Assembly (NCBI GenBank): GCA_012845835.1
Contig: JABAKD010000029.1
Location: 10,480,338 to 10,544,337, forward strand
DNA: 64,000 bases
Direction of reading: 5' to 3'
Source of the DNA: Undaria pinnatifida
Lineage: Eukaryota > Sar > Phaeophyceae > Laminariales > Alariaceae
This document shows positions 34,571 to 46,370 of this stretch, piece after piece. Positions within the stretch are counted from its first letter, which is position 1, and the number at the start of each line of letters is the position of its first letter. Both the position numbers and the translations under genes were made by a program. The notes under the pieces were generated by a model, which worked only from the letters and a program-made list of their open reading frames with translations, made no database searches and had not been told where the DNA came from.

Positions 34571-34778
34571 GAGGCAGCAATTAAACCAAGACTGAGATTC
34601 AAGCTATGATCGCCCAGGTTGCGACCATGCCTTCTATCCACCCATCGCTTCTCGAGAGACGGCGCCCGTATCGACTAGAGTTTTATGATACACCTTCGAC
34701 GCTTCGCGTGTTGTCGGTCGAACTGCTAAGCGGGAGGACTGCAGTTCACAGGGAAAGCGAAAACTAAAGCGTTCTTAC

Positions 34779-34981
34779 CTGCACACGGGGAGACCTCGAA
34801 TTGCCTGCTTTGCCGGCCCGTGCTTGTTGATCCCGGCATCTTGAGTGGGACAAGCGACGGGGTTGCGGTCAGGTCGGACGGAGAAAGAAGCGCGTTGGTC
34901 GGCTGGTGCTATCATACCCCACGTCGAGCTCGTTGCCGAACATGAAAGCGCGGGATATAGGTCAATTGGAGACATGCTTGG
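34779..34981 (-). CDS. Exon 3 of the unknown three-exon gene (copy 1)
   Basis: 203 nt, acceptor CACACACAG, donor CAG|GTAAGA, phase 0 in and phase 2 out. Confidence 0.5.
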
Positions 34982-36917
34982 CTGTGTGTGCCGGGTACCA
35001 GCCCACGCCGGCAAAGTCGACTTATGCCACGACTTCTTAACATTTCAGCAACAGCTGTACCACTGCTGTATCTTTCGTACGATACGGTTGAGCTCCCTCC
35101 ACACCTCTCTCACTCCCAGCGCGAGTCAAACATGTGCCATAGACGAGCTACCAGCACTGCTCTGGTACTGTACTGCGTACTGCGTACTGCGTCCTGCGTC
35201 CTGCGTACGTTTTCATTGGATAGCAAGGAGGATAGTCGCTGAGAGTTGTTGCACAGACAGATTCCAACACTCGTAGAAGCTGCAACACGGCAAAGTGAAA
35301 ACCAGACAAATGTCTGGGCACTTGCGATGACTCCATCGGCGACATGAACTGCCCACAGCAGCGCAGCGTGTCGTATGCATGCACATGGTATCACGAAAGC
35401 TCTCGAGAGGCGTGAGACACGAAACTTACCTGGGATCCAGGAGACGGGAGCCCTTGCGCCGAATCAGAGTCGGCCTTCGGATCTCCATTGTCACCTGGGA
35501 AAGGATCACAGAGAGGCATAGGCGGAGGTGGGGATACCATGGCACCAAGAGCGTGGTGGGACGGCACCAAGAGCGTGCCTTGACAAGGAGATAGCACGAC
35601 TCGTCTTGCCAGAGACCACTGAGATTGGTCCGGCTATCCGGCAAGCTCACGGTTCATCCCATATTTGGGAGCATTGGCAAGACAGGTGTTGTAACGAGCT
35701 AGAGGCGTTATGTTGTTAGCTTTTTTACCATCAATATATCAATATCAATATTATATCAATAATTGAATGGTAGGGGGCAGGGGATGGGGTGAAATCGAGT
35801 GCTAGCCAATCAAATCGGCCAGTTGACGGTTTGAAAGCGCACAAATTATATAGCATAGAACATGTACGGCACGGAAAGATCTACGAGAACTTGTTCAAGC
35901 GTTCGTGTTGGGGAGCTTGTGATCCTGCACCTTGCGATTGAGGGGGGTCGCGGCCGCTTTCGCGTGTGCTAATCTGCCGATAACGCGAAGAAAACAAGCA
36001 GTAGGGATTTCTGCTAGACGATCGCCGTGTCTTTGCCGTCATAACACGCCGGGGAGAGCTTAGACTATACCGGTATTATTATAGCAGTCAGACGCGCGTC
36101 CACTTCGAAAACCACAAGCAAAAAAAACACCGTCGTAACCAGGCGTAACTATGATAGTAATTGTACCGACGCGTGTTCGTGTTATTGTTGCTGGGCTGCA
36201 TGCTGAAGGGTGGATTGCATGAATCACTACTACTATTGTAACAATATATACTATACTACACTGCTGTAGCGCTTCCGCAGGCCGTATATATATAGCTGAA
36301 CCGCCGCAGAGGGGAAACGTGTTACGACGCGTTCGCGGTCGATAAAAAATACGAAGAACAAGAATGCGCACCGCAGGAAGGAGTCAACCACACACAGAAC
36401 AACTGAACTGCCGAATAAATTCTTCGTCGTACGATACCATACTAGCAATTAAGTTACTACAAATACCTCGTAGGGGACCGGAAAAGCCTACGTCTATAGA
36501 CTAGCCATATGCTCAAGTGTCTGTCTACCAACCACAGGGACTGATTGACGCCTACCTACCGCGAGAAGCAAAAACCAGAGGGGGGGGGGGGTTGATACGT
36601 TTCGCCGATCTCGGTCGGCCTCACCTCGCGCGCTTCGTATACTACTGGGACCTGGCGTACAAGGTATAGACCTAGACTATCCAATAAACCGAGTCTGAAG
36701 TTTCGATTTTCCCATACAAAGCAAACGAAAAACACCTGTTTGAGCTGGCTCGTTATGCCGAAGGGAGCTTACAGCAGCGACAGACACCCGTTCGCAGTTG
36801 GATGGAAAGGATGCTCACCTGATCGGCTGACACGCCGCCATGTTGTTCGAGGCTCGTCCCGCTTGAACCACCCTCCGCGCCGCCGTCGTCGTCTTCCTCG
36901 GTCTGGATTCGAATCAT
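34779..36917 (-). CDS. Partial gene, three exons, function unknown
   Basis: Exons 36917-36819, 35618-35430 and 34981-34779 join with GT-AG boundaries and agreeing phases (0/0, 0/0, then a phase 2 exit). ATG 36917 begins MIRIQTEEDDDGGAEGG, an acidic then Gly/Ser-rich start. Exon 2 is rich in Pro and Asp/Ser (VSPPPPMPLCDPFPG). Exon 3 has mixed composition ending in AIRGLPVCR. About 163 residues are covered before the last donor. No domain is recognised. The next exon should be at lower coordinates, but that stretch is full of transposon sequence. The phase 2 exit does not fit kinase exon 1 directly, so joining it to the kinase gene would need an unseen exon. Confidence 0.5.
35165..35212. repeat. 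TACTGCG microsatellite (7-bp unit)
   Basis: About six units, some reading TCCTGCG in this copy. Copy 2 (53511-53556) has only TACTGCG units. It lies in the intron between exons 2 and 3 of the unknown gene. Confidence 0.8.
35430..35618 (-). CDS. Exon 2 of the unknown three-exon gene (copy 1)
   Basis: 63 codons, acceptor AATCTCAG, donor CAG|GTAAGT (perfect consensus), phase 0 at both ends. The antisense frame also lacks stops, but only the - strand has splice sites. Confidence 0.55.
36819..36917 (-). CDS. Exon 1 of the unknown three-exon gene (copy 1)
   Basis: 33 codons from ATG to CAG|GTGAGC, phase 0. It is acidic, with a run of Glu and Asp near the start. The start context is weak. Confidence 0.5.
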
Positions 36918-37159
36918 AGGTGTATTTTTCTACCGTACTTATTGGTGAAAAACGTACACCTGTAATCGAAGCGCAGGTGTTTGGGTGGTCCCTCTTCCAC
37001 TAGCAGCCACGTGCGCGTACGGGCGAACCCTTTTCTGGACCGCGCCTGCGACTGACTGTTCGCCTATACCTTCCAAACCTGGTAAGAGAGTGAGACTTGC
37101 CAAAAGCTGGAAACTGAAAGCCTCAGGTCAGGTTCAGGTAGGTCCAGAAAAACACACGG

Positions 37160-37235
37160 AATTTTTAAACCAATGAGGAGCGGCGGGCTTCTATTGGTCA
37201 AGGACCACGAACCACGAACTCGTTCGCCAATCAAG
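37160..37235. promoter_or_regulatory. Cluster of CCAAT boxes upstream of the unknown gene
   Basis: CCAAT at 37170, ATTGG at 37193 and CCAAT at 37227 fall about 250-310 bp upstream of ATG 36917, in mixed orientation. CCAAT boxes are common NF-Y sites in eukaryotic promoters. Function is inferred from position only. Confidence 0.3.
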
Positions 37236-37433
37236 TGGCCTGTATGCTTTTGATGGGTAGCTTACTGGCACGTCCTTCACGAGGCTCGCATGTGTATTGA
37301 ATGCGACATAGTCAGGAACCCTCCGGAATGGAGGATTGCATTGAGATCGACCCTCTTTCCCAGAGCGGCCACGAGAGCACGGTGGCGACCAACGATTTGC
37401 ACGAGGACTACGATCAAATCGCATATATATGGA

Positions 37434-37492
37434 TGGATGTGGATGGATGGATGGATGGATGGATGGATGGATGGATGGATGGATGGATGGAT
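37434..37492. repeat. GGAT microsatellite
   Basis: About 13 GGAT units. Copy 2 (55774-55820) is shorter and carries an extra GGTGGATGT interruption, so the locus is variable. Confidence 0.9.
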
Positions 37493-37499
37493 TTGAGTT

Positions 37500-40400
37500 C
37501 ATTCGTTTATTATTACTACCTGTATGTGGTATCACTTCAAGAAAAATTCCCCGCCTAGAGTATAAATACCAATACTTACCATTATAGTGGACAAAAAATA
37601 AGACACTTCCCAATAAAAAAAACTCACTCATATAGTATATTACGAGTACCAACAACGCAGCTTGCAAAGATGAGTATTGACCTGAAATTCGTCAAACTCA
37701 CGGCTGACGTCCTTGAAAATTAGTTATAAAATACATGCGCCACAGCTTGCCGCAGCACACACGAACTGCAAGACGGTCGTTCAATTAATAAATCACGAAC
37801 GATCGATCGTATCAATCAGCAGCACGGTTCACGCCTCCCGCCACCCCCACCTACGGCCGGCTGCCGCAACGGGTAATAACATGTGTCGAAATTCGTACAG
37901 ACTATCAGGTATGTATGCATCGAATCAGACCAACTTTTTTTCGTTTGGTCACCGTCCACAACTTCCCAAGCATCTGAAGATACCATCCACCCGTACCTTT
38001 CTCAGTTTAGACTTTCTTGCCGAGTACCCTCTCCTTCCCCCGCAGCATCTTTAGCAAAAAGGAAAAAGTATAGTGCCTACACATGTAGACTACATACGTG
38101 GAAGTTTTATAGTCACGAGGCGATCCATAATGACACTCTCCAACACCACCCCCGTCAGCACAGTGGCAGCACACAGATGATCGGCACCCCCCCCATTCCT
38201 TTTGGCGGAGGTCACAAGGCTTCTCGTTGTAGGTTCAGCGGGCAAGATGGAGCAGCATATCGACATATTCAACGCAATGCGGCGACGTCGCGTCTCGCAA
38301 CGTGGATAAACAAGATCTCCCCGCCGGCTGATGTGGGAAGAAATATGCATATCCGGATTAATTTGGAGGGAAAAGGCAGTGAGTACCGGCAGTGCTAAGT
38401 ATACTATCGGGACCTCATACGACAAGGCACCGTGTATGATATGTCGAGAAGGTTTTTCACGCTGACTGCTGAAGAATGATCGATTAAAAAAGACCACTGA
38501 GCCATCCACTTCGTTGGGCGTTTTCAGTGATCAGCCAACAGGTAATGCGCCTTTCTCCATGGTGATGCGGATGCAAAAACCGTACATCTACTACTGTACT
38601 TCTGAATGCTTTATTGTCATATTTAATATTTCACGGCAAGCAATTCGCGCGCCCGACCCGTGCCGCCGCTTTTAGCAATCCTCGCCGCCCTGATGTGCAC
38701 AACCTGCGACTGTTTCGTCTTTCATTGCTGGGACAAGATAAACCTCAACAATCGAGCTCAACCGCCTACCCTACACTCTATAGATAGACACCCCCCCGCC
38801 CCCCGTTTGGCATGCGGTGAACACAGGGGGGGGCTGATACAGAAGCTGATGTTGAAAATCTACAGAGGGGCGCCCGTCCGCTCGAGATCACCGAAAACAA
38901 GTGGCCATGCTACCTTATGGAGGGACTTTTCTGATTGACGGCGTGATCCCTTAACACTGACGAGCTAGTAATACCCTAGTGATACTTCGAAGCAGTTATC
39001 TTGTCTAGGATCACGTTTTGTTTTTGTAATGGGGTTTAGTAGAACTTTTAGCATTGCATATTCCTAGCCCATCGAACTGTTCAGTGATCGTTCATCGGAT
39101 TTGAGCGTGCACGTTTTTTCAAGCTCGTTATGGTATTGGGTGAGATATGCAGCTTCTCAAGTTAAGCAGCCCCAGAAACATTGAGAACAGCCCTCTACAT
39201 GCGAATGATCGCCTGCGTTACAAACCAAAAGGGCACTTACAAGAAACGAAAATGTGCGTGATATTCAACCCCGTTCACCGTATCCTTCTTCGAATGTCGA
39301 ACCTCAATGATCGATCTGACCCCCTTTTAGAACTGCAAGTTAATTTGGAAATTTTTCGTACGTTTGGGACTAGTTGCTATTAATACTACAGCATGGTGGT
39401 ACTACTTGCGTGAAGATCCAGAGCTTTCTTTTTCCCCTTTTGTTTTTAATTTGTGACAGGGTCATACGAACAGGGGCCTTAATAAGGTGCTCACAGGAGG
39501 TCAATCGTAGACCCCCCCCCCCTCGGTGGCCGCTACCGCCACCGCTACCGCCACCGCCACCGCCGCCATCGCCCGACTCACTCCACATCCCGATCAAGAT
39601 TGGTTACGTTTGTCTCGCCGGTTCTTGTACGTCAGGCGTCTTCGTCGCGGGCAGGGTTCCAGCCATCATACCACATGCACGTGTCCGATGATCCTAGATA
39701 GTCAGTGTTATCGTGTAACAGTGCAACACGCTAGGTAACCCAACTCCTCGGGTGAATTTCTGTGCTGATTCTGTGATTCTCTCGACAACGGGTAGCACGC
39801 TACCAACGCACAGAGCAATGTATCTGTCTATGGAAATATCTCGTCGTACGAGTTACTTCGAAAGCCAGTCCTTGTTTTCGTCGCATGCAGTCCAGCCTGT
39901 CAGTATCATCAACGGGGGCTTCGTACGAAGATCAACCACAGCATAAATGCACGCACTTTTTTCGTTTCAGACCAAAACATGCTTGGAATGAACGTACGTT
40001 TTTTTTTTGTAGCAAAACCTCACCGACCGCATGCTCGTACCATTGGCTGCTTGGAGTTATCTGTTGAATATCCGCGCGACCGTGCGGATAGGCGTGACCA
40101 CCATATTCGCCGAGGTTTGATAGCGGTTTGATTGCGGGAGATGCGGCGAGAGGGTGCTTTGAGCTAGCCGGATGGGAGCGCTGATGCCGCGCTCGGTTGG
40201 TTTCCTGTACGTATGCTTGTGTTTTTAATCACGAGTGCTGGCGAGTTGTGTTCCTTATGACAGGGACGTCCGTAAGTAAGGACTGGTAGAGCGTTCCGGC
40301 CAATGACTTAAAGGAAGGGTAACCAGCCGTCGGGCGATATCCGCGTAAGAACCGAAAAAAACACCGCGTGTCTACTACAGGCGCTGAGTCACAACAGGTT

Positions 40401-40740
40401 TTTCGAAGCAACGCGAACACCACTTCATCGTTCGCCCTTGATCCCCCCCGGCACTAAGGAACGGATGGCACAAAGTATCAGGTACACGCACCTGGTGCAC
40501 ATTTGCGCTAGGAAATGTTAACCCCGTCGGTGTACAAACGACACGCCACTTCATTTTATCACGTGCATAACGAATCGAATGGTTCTCAGGTAAACCCGAT
40601 TTGGAGACCAGGCACACATAAACGACGCGCAAAAAGGAAGTGCATTCTTGCCAAATAACGGTCTGTATTTCTCCCTCGAGTGGGTACTCGTGCTTGTAGC
40701 CTAAGGACCGTTTCTCGCGTAAATGTTTGACGATAGACTA
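37500..40740. other. Stretch without a supported gene
   Basis: Open frames here (for example 37883-38398 + and 38090-38509 -) overlap on opposite strands, lack splice partners and show no domain. The frame at 38660-38938 is broken by an indel in copy 2. A CCG/CCA-rich stretch (39515-39570) is a small trinucleotide repeat. Confidence 0.4.
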
Positions 40741-40746
40741 TATAGC

Positions 40747-40965
40747 GGAAAACGCGAGAGCGTGGGTTATATGGCAAATGTCAATGAAAACCGACGAGCC
40801 AGCATAAAAGCCGAACATAGGGAATAATGAACCCTATGCGCGATTAAAACGAAGGCATGTGCCGGGGGGAGAAGAGAAGATACCTTTGACCACGTCTTGT
40901 CCATAAGGTTGCTGAGGGTAAAACCTCTTACGAGTTGGGCTGGAAAGTAAAAGGTGACTATCAAA
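40747..40965 (+). mobile_element. SINE-like family copy (body)
   Basis: CGGAAAACGCGAGAGCGTG ... CCCTATGCGCGATTAAAACGAAGGC ... TTTGACCACGTCTTGTCC matches 28981-29130 with small indels. The B-box head is not recognisable here. The second copy is at 59073-59291. Confidence 0.5.
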
Positions 40966-41879
40966 GAAAACAAAAGTATCAAATTCAGTAAAAGCGCGTA
41001 GCAGTTTGAGTATCGCGTGGTGTGACAACTCGACAGCTGTCGGCCGTGGCTCGAACACTGAAGGAAACCTGTCATCAATCACCCTATCCAGGAGCCCGCG
41101 TTGCTTCATGAGGCCGATGCTGGATCGTCCTTCTACTCGCCATTTGCCCATTTGTTTTCGTTTGAAGTTCTTAGAGGGAGGTAATAGCCCGTTTAACTCC
41201 TGTACGGTATTTCAAAAATGATCCAACGCTTCATAAATTCCTTGCAGCTTGTGACCAAAACAAGGATTCAGTTCCACAGCCCTTGGGTTCATCATACACG
41301 AATTAATTACGAGCAGGTACACTATTAGACTAATGTTGCTCCAATAAACATCTCCTCCCACATGTTTGGGTGAAAAGGGCTAACCATTATCGTACCACCG
41401 CAGACGTAATTCCACGATGATTCCATGCAGCTTGTCCGCAAAATGAGCGTGCAGCTCTGGATGGGTTATAGCCCTTATAGACGTGTGGTACGATGGAGGT
41501 AGCACTTTTCGTGTGAAATGGTTTCTGAATGACGCGGGGCTCCATGCTCTAGGAATTTTCGACTGCTTCGACACTGGCGTCAAGTCCCCACATCGTCGAT
41601 GGGTATATCTGGTTGGTGCGTTTCATACTTTGGTGGTAGCATTGCAGCGTGTTTATTGTCTTTCTATGTTGACAATTAATGAGAAGACTGCAAAAAAAAA
41701 GTATTGATGCCTGGTGCTACCAACTGGTCAATGATCAAGTCTGGGTGGCTAGAGACGCAAGACTGCAGGATATAGGGCCAAAATAGTGGTCTCGAACCGG
41801 CGTTTAGGAGCTCGGATCTTCGTTATTCACCGGCGTTCGTTAAACGTTTAGGGGGGGGGGGGCTATCGTAGAAGCACTC

Positions 41880-42070
41880 TTAACCCAAAGTCGTCGGAAA
41901 TAGGACATTTTTTTTGCGTGATTCTCGTCGTGTACCTAGGCCATGGGATTGTTTATCCGACCGGTAGTAGCAGTTTTATTGTCCTCCAAATCGGTTTGTG
42001 GGAGAAGCCTTAGACTCCCAAATTGAGGAATCTCAGAAAAAAAGGGTGCACCTCTACGGTAGTTTGCGTC
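41880..42070. mobile_element. MITE-like family copy (reverse orientation, one clear end)
   Basis: The right end CACCTCTACGGTAGTTTGCGTC and adjacent AAATCGGTTTGTGGGAGAAG ... CCCAAATTGAGGAA match the reverse complement of 16987-17100. The left end is not clear. A second, weaker candidate lies at about 41480-41650. The second copy of this element is at about 60212-60402. Confidence 0.45.
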
Positions 42071-42416
42071 TATAGCCCTTGCAGGATCATTCTAACGAGC
42101 ACAACAAACTCTAGAGCCAGAAATGGCGACGAAAATATTGAGAGCTTCAAATTTCGCGAATCGTTGTGATATTTGTCGAGAGGACTGCTCTTGAAGCAAA
42201 TACTTAACTTTGCATTTTTTCATCTCTCTACATGTGCTTCACATTTCCCTTGTTCTTGACATCCCCTCCCCACACACCGGTGCCGGCTTTGTCGCCGCGT
42301 TACGTATGCCCAGAGTCGGTCTTCAATGTTGTTTGAACAACGTCTTTCCGACCAAACAGCAGTGAGCATCGTGCAGAGACGGCGGCGGACACCCCCAGCT
42401 TGGTTAGTCGAACACG

Positions 42417-42701
42417 ATGCAAGCGCCCTCCAGCCATACCCCCCTCCCCAAATTTGCATGCCACCTTCATGATATCACCCCCCACTCCCCGCCGCCTTGG
42501 CCCCCACACCCGCAACTTGGGGACGAGTGCCTCGGTGCGTCGAGAGGGAAGCGTGCTTTTCGTTTCAACAATTTCGTAGATATTTTTGTTTTTCAGGGTG
42601 CGGGCTGTACTCACTTTTCATGCATAGCCTTAACCTTAACACCATAGACTCTCGCATCCCCACCATGCCGGGCCCGAGCACGTCGAGTTTCCACCGACCA
42701 G
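42417..42701 (+). CDS. Weak two-exon candidate (42417-42534, 42597-42701)
   Basis: ATG 42417 opens 39 codons ending at CTCG|GTGCGT in phase 1. After 62 bases a T-rich tract with TTTTTCAG leads into a frame (HSLNLNTIDSRIPTMPGPS) ending CCAG|GTAGAC. Phases agree. The intron is very short and no domain is seen, so this is tentative. The sequence is unchanged in copy 2. Confidence 0.2.
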
Positions 42702-43384
42702 GTAGACACGACTTGCACTAAGCGCCAAGCGCCGTTGTGAGGTGTTCGGGGTGTGTAGCATCAAAGGTAAGCTGCATCCTACTACTATAATAATTATTGA
42801 TAATAATATTAATTTTTATGACGCGTATTTCCGCACCTCGTTAATACTTTCTTGTCTACATATGGATGACAGTTCAGAATGCATTCAGTTGTTTCCTGGT
42901 CTCGCCACCTACCGAGAGCGGGGGGGCGGGAGGGGTCAATATGCAGATAGCCTGTGGCACATGAGTATCATCACATGCTGCTACGTGTAGAAACTACGCA
43001 AACCGGCTGCAGCTTTCTAGTTGTTTGGTGTTTACCCGTCATTTTCCCATTTTCATCTTTTTTGCTTTGCGGTGTGGAGGGGATGCGTAATGCGAGGGTT
43101 GGGTGGGCCGTGGGGGGGGAAGAGGAAAACCGTGCTGTGGTGACTGGGCTTTGCTTGAGAGGGGGCGGCTGCACAAGGTTAGGTGGTTGGTGCGGGTAGG
43201 TAGGGTGGCTAGCTCAAAGTACTTCAGAACATTGCACACCAAGTTGTACTTCGAAGTATATTTGAGGAAGACGAAGTACAGTCTCTGTCCCGTGTCTTTT
43301 GACTACTTCGTGAGCCCGCGAGAGTATTGAGTCCTTTGCGGAGTCGGGGGAAAGGGGCGTTCTGGCGTCTTGCTTTTCGAGTCT

Positions 43385-44010
43385 TAGACAACAACAGTAG
43401 TAGCGGTTAACGATAAGGTTACAGAAACGACAACGGCAATGGTAGCCGTAGCAGTTACACTTTTGACTGCGGTAGCGGGTACCCTCATGGACACTATGTA
43501 GTGCCAACGTTGACGGTTACAAAAACGACAGCGGTAACTGTAGCCAATATGGTTGCAAATATGCCGATGTGACGGTGGCAACTGAATGTAGCCTTTGAGG
43601 TTACAGAAACGGCTACTACTGTAGGGGTTGCGGTAGTGGAATATGTAACGGCACCGGTTACGGTAGGGGGATATGCAACGATAAAGTTGTTGATTTCACA
43701 TTAACGACAACAGTATAGTGCTTGCATCATACCGATAGCAATTGTGACTACAGAAACGACGGTTACAGAAAAGGCAACGGTAACGGTTGCCGTTTCTGGG
43801 ATGTGCAACGGCACAGGAAGCGGGTACACACAACCGTAGTTAATTCACTATTGTGACGGTAATGGTCTCAATTACATCACCGACAACACGGCTATGATTA
43901 CGTACATGATAACGAGAAGTACTGCATAGCCACTACCACTACGGAAACGACAACGGTTTGTGACTATTGATACGGCTACGGAAACGACAACGGCAATGAA
44001 CTCGTGATAC
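43385..44010. repeat. Degenerate satellite of GTTACAGAAACGACAACGG-like units
   Basis: About 600 bp of diverged repeats dominated by GGTTAC, AGAAACGAC, AACGGTAAC and TAGCC blocks in shifting order. The reverse strand reads as a Tyr/Cys/Arg repeat with stops. It is too degenerate for a single period by eye; about 18-24 bp is the visible spacing. Confidence 0.6.
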
Positions 44011-44027
44011 ACAACGAACGGCAGTTG

Positions 44028-44182
44028 TTATCGCGCAATAAAGAGCAGCGTGATCCCAGCCCCTGCGTCGGCGAAAATGTGCATTAGCCCCTCGGGAATC
44101 ACCGACCGGCCTCTGTGCTCGCCGAATGCCGACGAGGCGGCCAATCGTGCTCCATCATTCGTGTTCATACTATTTATGTTCA
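44028..44182 (-). CDS. Weak candidate terminal exon
   Basis: A frame on the - strand (NTNDGARLAASSAFGEHRG ... LMHIFADAGAGITLLFIAR, then stop) has protein-like composition and an AG just upstream. No partner exon was found. It is identical in copy 2. Confidence 0.2.
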
Positions 44183-45399
44183 GTACGCGGAAGAGGTGCG
44201 AACGCTCGTATAAAGTAGCCCGGGTAGGCGTAAGTACAAGTGTAGTACTACGGTAACAATGTTTTGCGAGGTGATATTGCTTCAAATCGTATCTCGTTCA
44301 AACCACGGATGCATACGAGCAGGCATAGACTACATGTACAGTAGCTCATCACCCGTTCCACGAATACAGGGGGTACCTATGGTAGATTCCTCGTATTCGT
44401 TTACCGCACCTGGTCTAGTTTTGGTCTTCTCCCGTCGCCCTGGACTTGTGTGATCTGAGGGAGGTTTGCCACCGTCGAAATTATACAGACATCGCAGGCA
44501 CAGGCAAGCGCACCGGCGCGAAAAAACAAGCGCGAATCGTAGAATCAACCAAAACCTATATAAGAGGGGATAAATGATGCGCAATCCCGGGTTTCCAGTA
44601 TTTCTGGCGTCATGTTCATCCACCTGCAGAAAATTTAAGGCCTCAAGTTTTCATTCAAACTCCAGCCCGCGCGCTTCCAAGACCACGGCATCCTTGATCC
44701 GAGAGCACGCGAGATGACCATGGCGAGGGGTTCACTTATGGACCCAGGCAAGGAAGCCTGGCAGAAAGAAGGTGGGCCATGTTACTGCGCGTCGTTGCCC
44801 GTCGCAGAGGCCTTGCTCTGTTGCCGAACTGCGACCTGGTCGGGGAGGGAGGGAGGGAGGGAGAGGAGTTGATTCTGAGACTTTCTCGCATTGCAAGCGT
44901 TTGATCTGGAAGGAATTTGAAAAACAGTGTTGTTCCAAACACATTGTTGTGTCGACCAGATTGCTTGCCGCGTATTCTGATGCGTGCGCGCTCCTTTTCC
45001 TTGGGGATATCAACACAGAGTCTGTGATATACGCATGGTGGGGACCCTTTCGTTTTGCTACTACACCCATTCATTGTAGCATGAGGCGCATACATCTTCT
45101 CTCTGCCTGTTAGACAGAAATTCAGCTGCGCTTTTTTCGTGTGAGCAAAAAATGCGTGCAAAGAAAACAAAAAGTTTCAAAAGTCAAAATCGCGCAAAAC
45201 AGACACGCGTGAAAACAACAGCAACACAATCAATCTGCAATGCAACCCCAAGAAGAGCAGTCACTATTCATAGTAGTGCCAGCCCTCCTCGGCACAAGGC
45301 GCATCTTCATGAGCGATCGCGAGGGGACCTGCCGGCTCTTCGCTCGAGTTGGTCCGCAGCAAGCACTGTGACTGGCTGCTTCCGATATTCTCTCATACC

Positions 45400-46370
45400 A
45401 GGTACCTGGTATGTATTATCACCCTCGTCTCCTTGGGCATACCTGGTATGTGGCGTGGTATTTTCCCTATCCACGCAGCTCCCAAAAAGTGCAAGGTTTT
45501 GAAAGGTCGTGTCACACAGGTGCCCGTGAGGGGGCAATTTTTTATAGGCTGAGGGCTGAGGTTTGAATTTATCATTTCTCCCTGTTCCTTGGAACTTTCA
45601 AAATTCTTGTTTTTTTTTGCTCAAGTTCTCAGATCTGTTTGCTTGATGCCTATACCAGGTACAACAAACAGCGCCAGGTATGATCTACCCGTGGTACCCT
45701 ATGTGTACCAGGAACACACTGCTGCTATAGTGACTCTGTTGTAGCATCACTACATCATGATGAGTACCTGGTACACGAGTACTACTGTACTGTTTGCAGT
45801 CTTGTGACCACGGACTATTATAGAGAATGCGACGGCGATGTTTTTTTGTGAGAACAGCACAACAAACAGCAACATCACAGCAGCAGCGTACCAGGTATAC
45901 TACTAATAGTCTATCATGATACGAGCTGCTGCGCCATCAGAGCAATATACTTTTCGAAGAATACAGACACCGACGCAGAAAGACAAAGATACAAAGACAG
46001 CGCCGGAGACACAGAGAGTCATACAAGGATGACTAGCAGTGATGATGACGGTGATGACGAGGTTTATGCGAGACAAGAGATGCCTCGCGCGTGCCCGTCG
46101 GTGTTCGCTCGTGCCGGCGGCGAGGAGATGGACGTGTACGTGGTACTATATGCTGATAAATAAGATTAGAGCTTGCTGTGCTCTTTATGACGAATTGATG
46201 TGCCTCTTCATATTATCGCCTCGTAGTGGCCTCTGTTTTTTGTCCCTGGACTATTTGTTGTGTATTATCGACTGATGATATTTAGCTATTTTGTTGTTGT
46301 TTCACTGAAAATGTACAGACTTCGATAGTAGTAAAGTGATTGCAGTAATCTCGTACCTGGTACTTCTTTT
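45400..46370. repeat. Cluster of TACCAGGTA / TACCTGGTA palindrome-like motifs
   Basis: At least eight occurrences of ACCAGGTA or TACCTGGT within about 1 kb (near 45400, 45440, 45655, 45675, 45705, 45765, 45890, 46355), often as paired inverted halves. Isolated copies also occur near 13260, 13380 and 33930. Copy 2 has lost one 9-bp half near 63725. Confidence 0.5.
46029..46163 (+). CDS. Small open frame, possibly a terminal exon
   Basis: 44 codons from ATG, acidic start (TSSDDDGDDEVYARQ) then EEMDVYVVLYADK and stop. The frame is open upstream to about 45860 without an ATG, which would suit a last exon. No partner or domain is recognised. Confidence 0.2.
   Translation: MTSSDDDGDDEVYARQEMPRACPSVFARAGGEEMDVYVVLYADK

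Larger units (their letters stand above)
29812..45682. repeat. Large direct duplication, copy 1
   Basis: From about 29812 onward the sequence matches 48187 to the window end in the same order and orientation. The offset drifts from about 18369 to 18326 because of small indels. Most stretches are near-identical; differences concentrate in microsatellites, homopolymers and a few patches. The right limit is set only by the end of the window. Confidence 0.95.

Noticed and set aside
38660-38938. 92-codon + strand frame
   Set aside because: It is broken by indels in the second copy of the duplication, so it is unlikely to be under coding constraint.
44736-45170. Overlapping open frames on both strands (113 codons +, 144 codons -)
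   Set aside because: Both strands are open with no domain or splice support, so I cannot choose between them or claim either.
45152-45502. 116-codon + strand frame
   Set aside because: A 9-bp difference in the second copy removes a stop and changes the end to 135 codons. There is no domain, and the frame includes the TACCAGGTA repeats.
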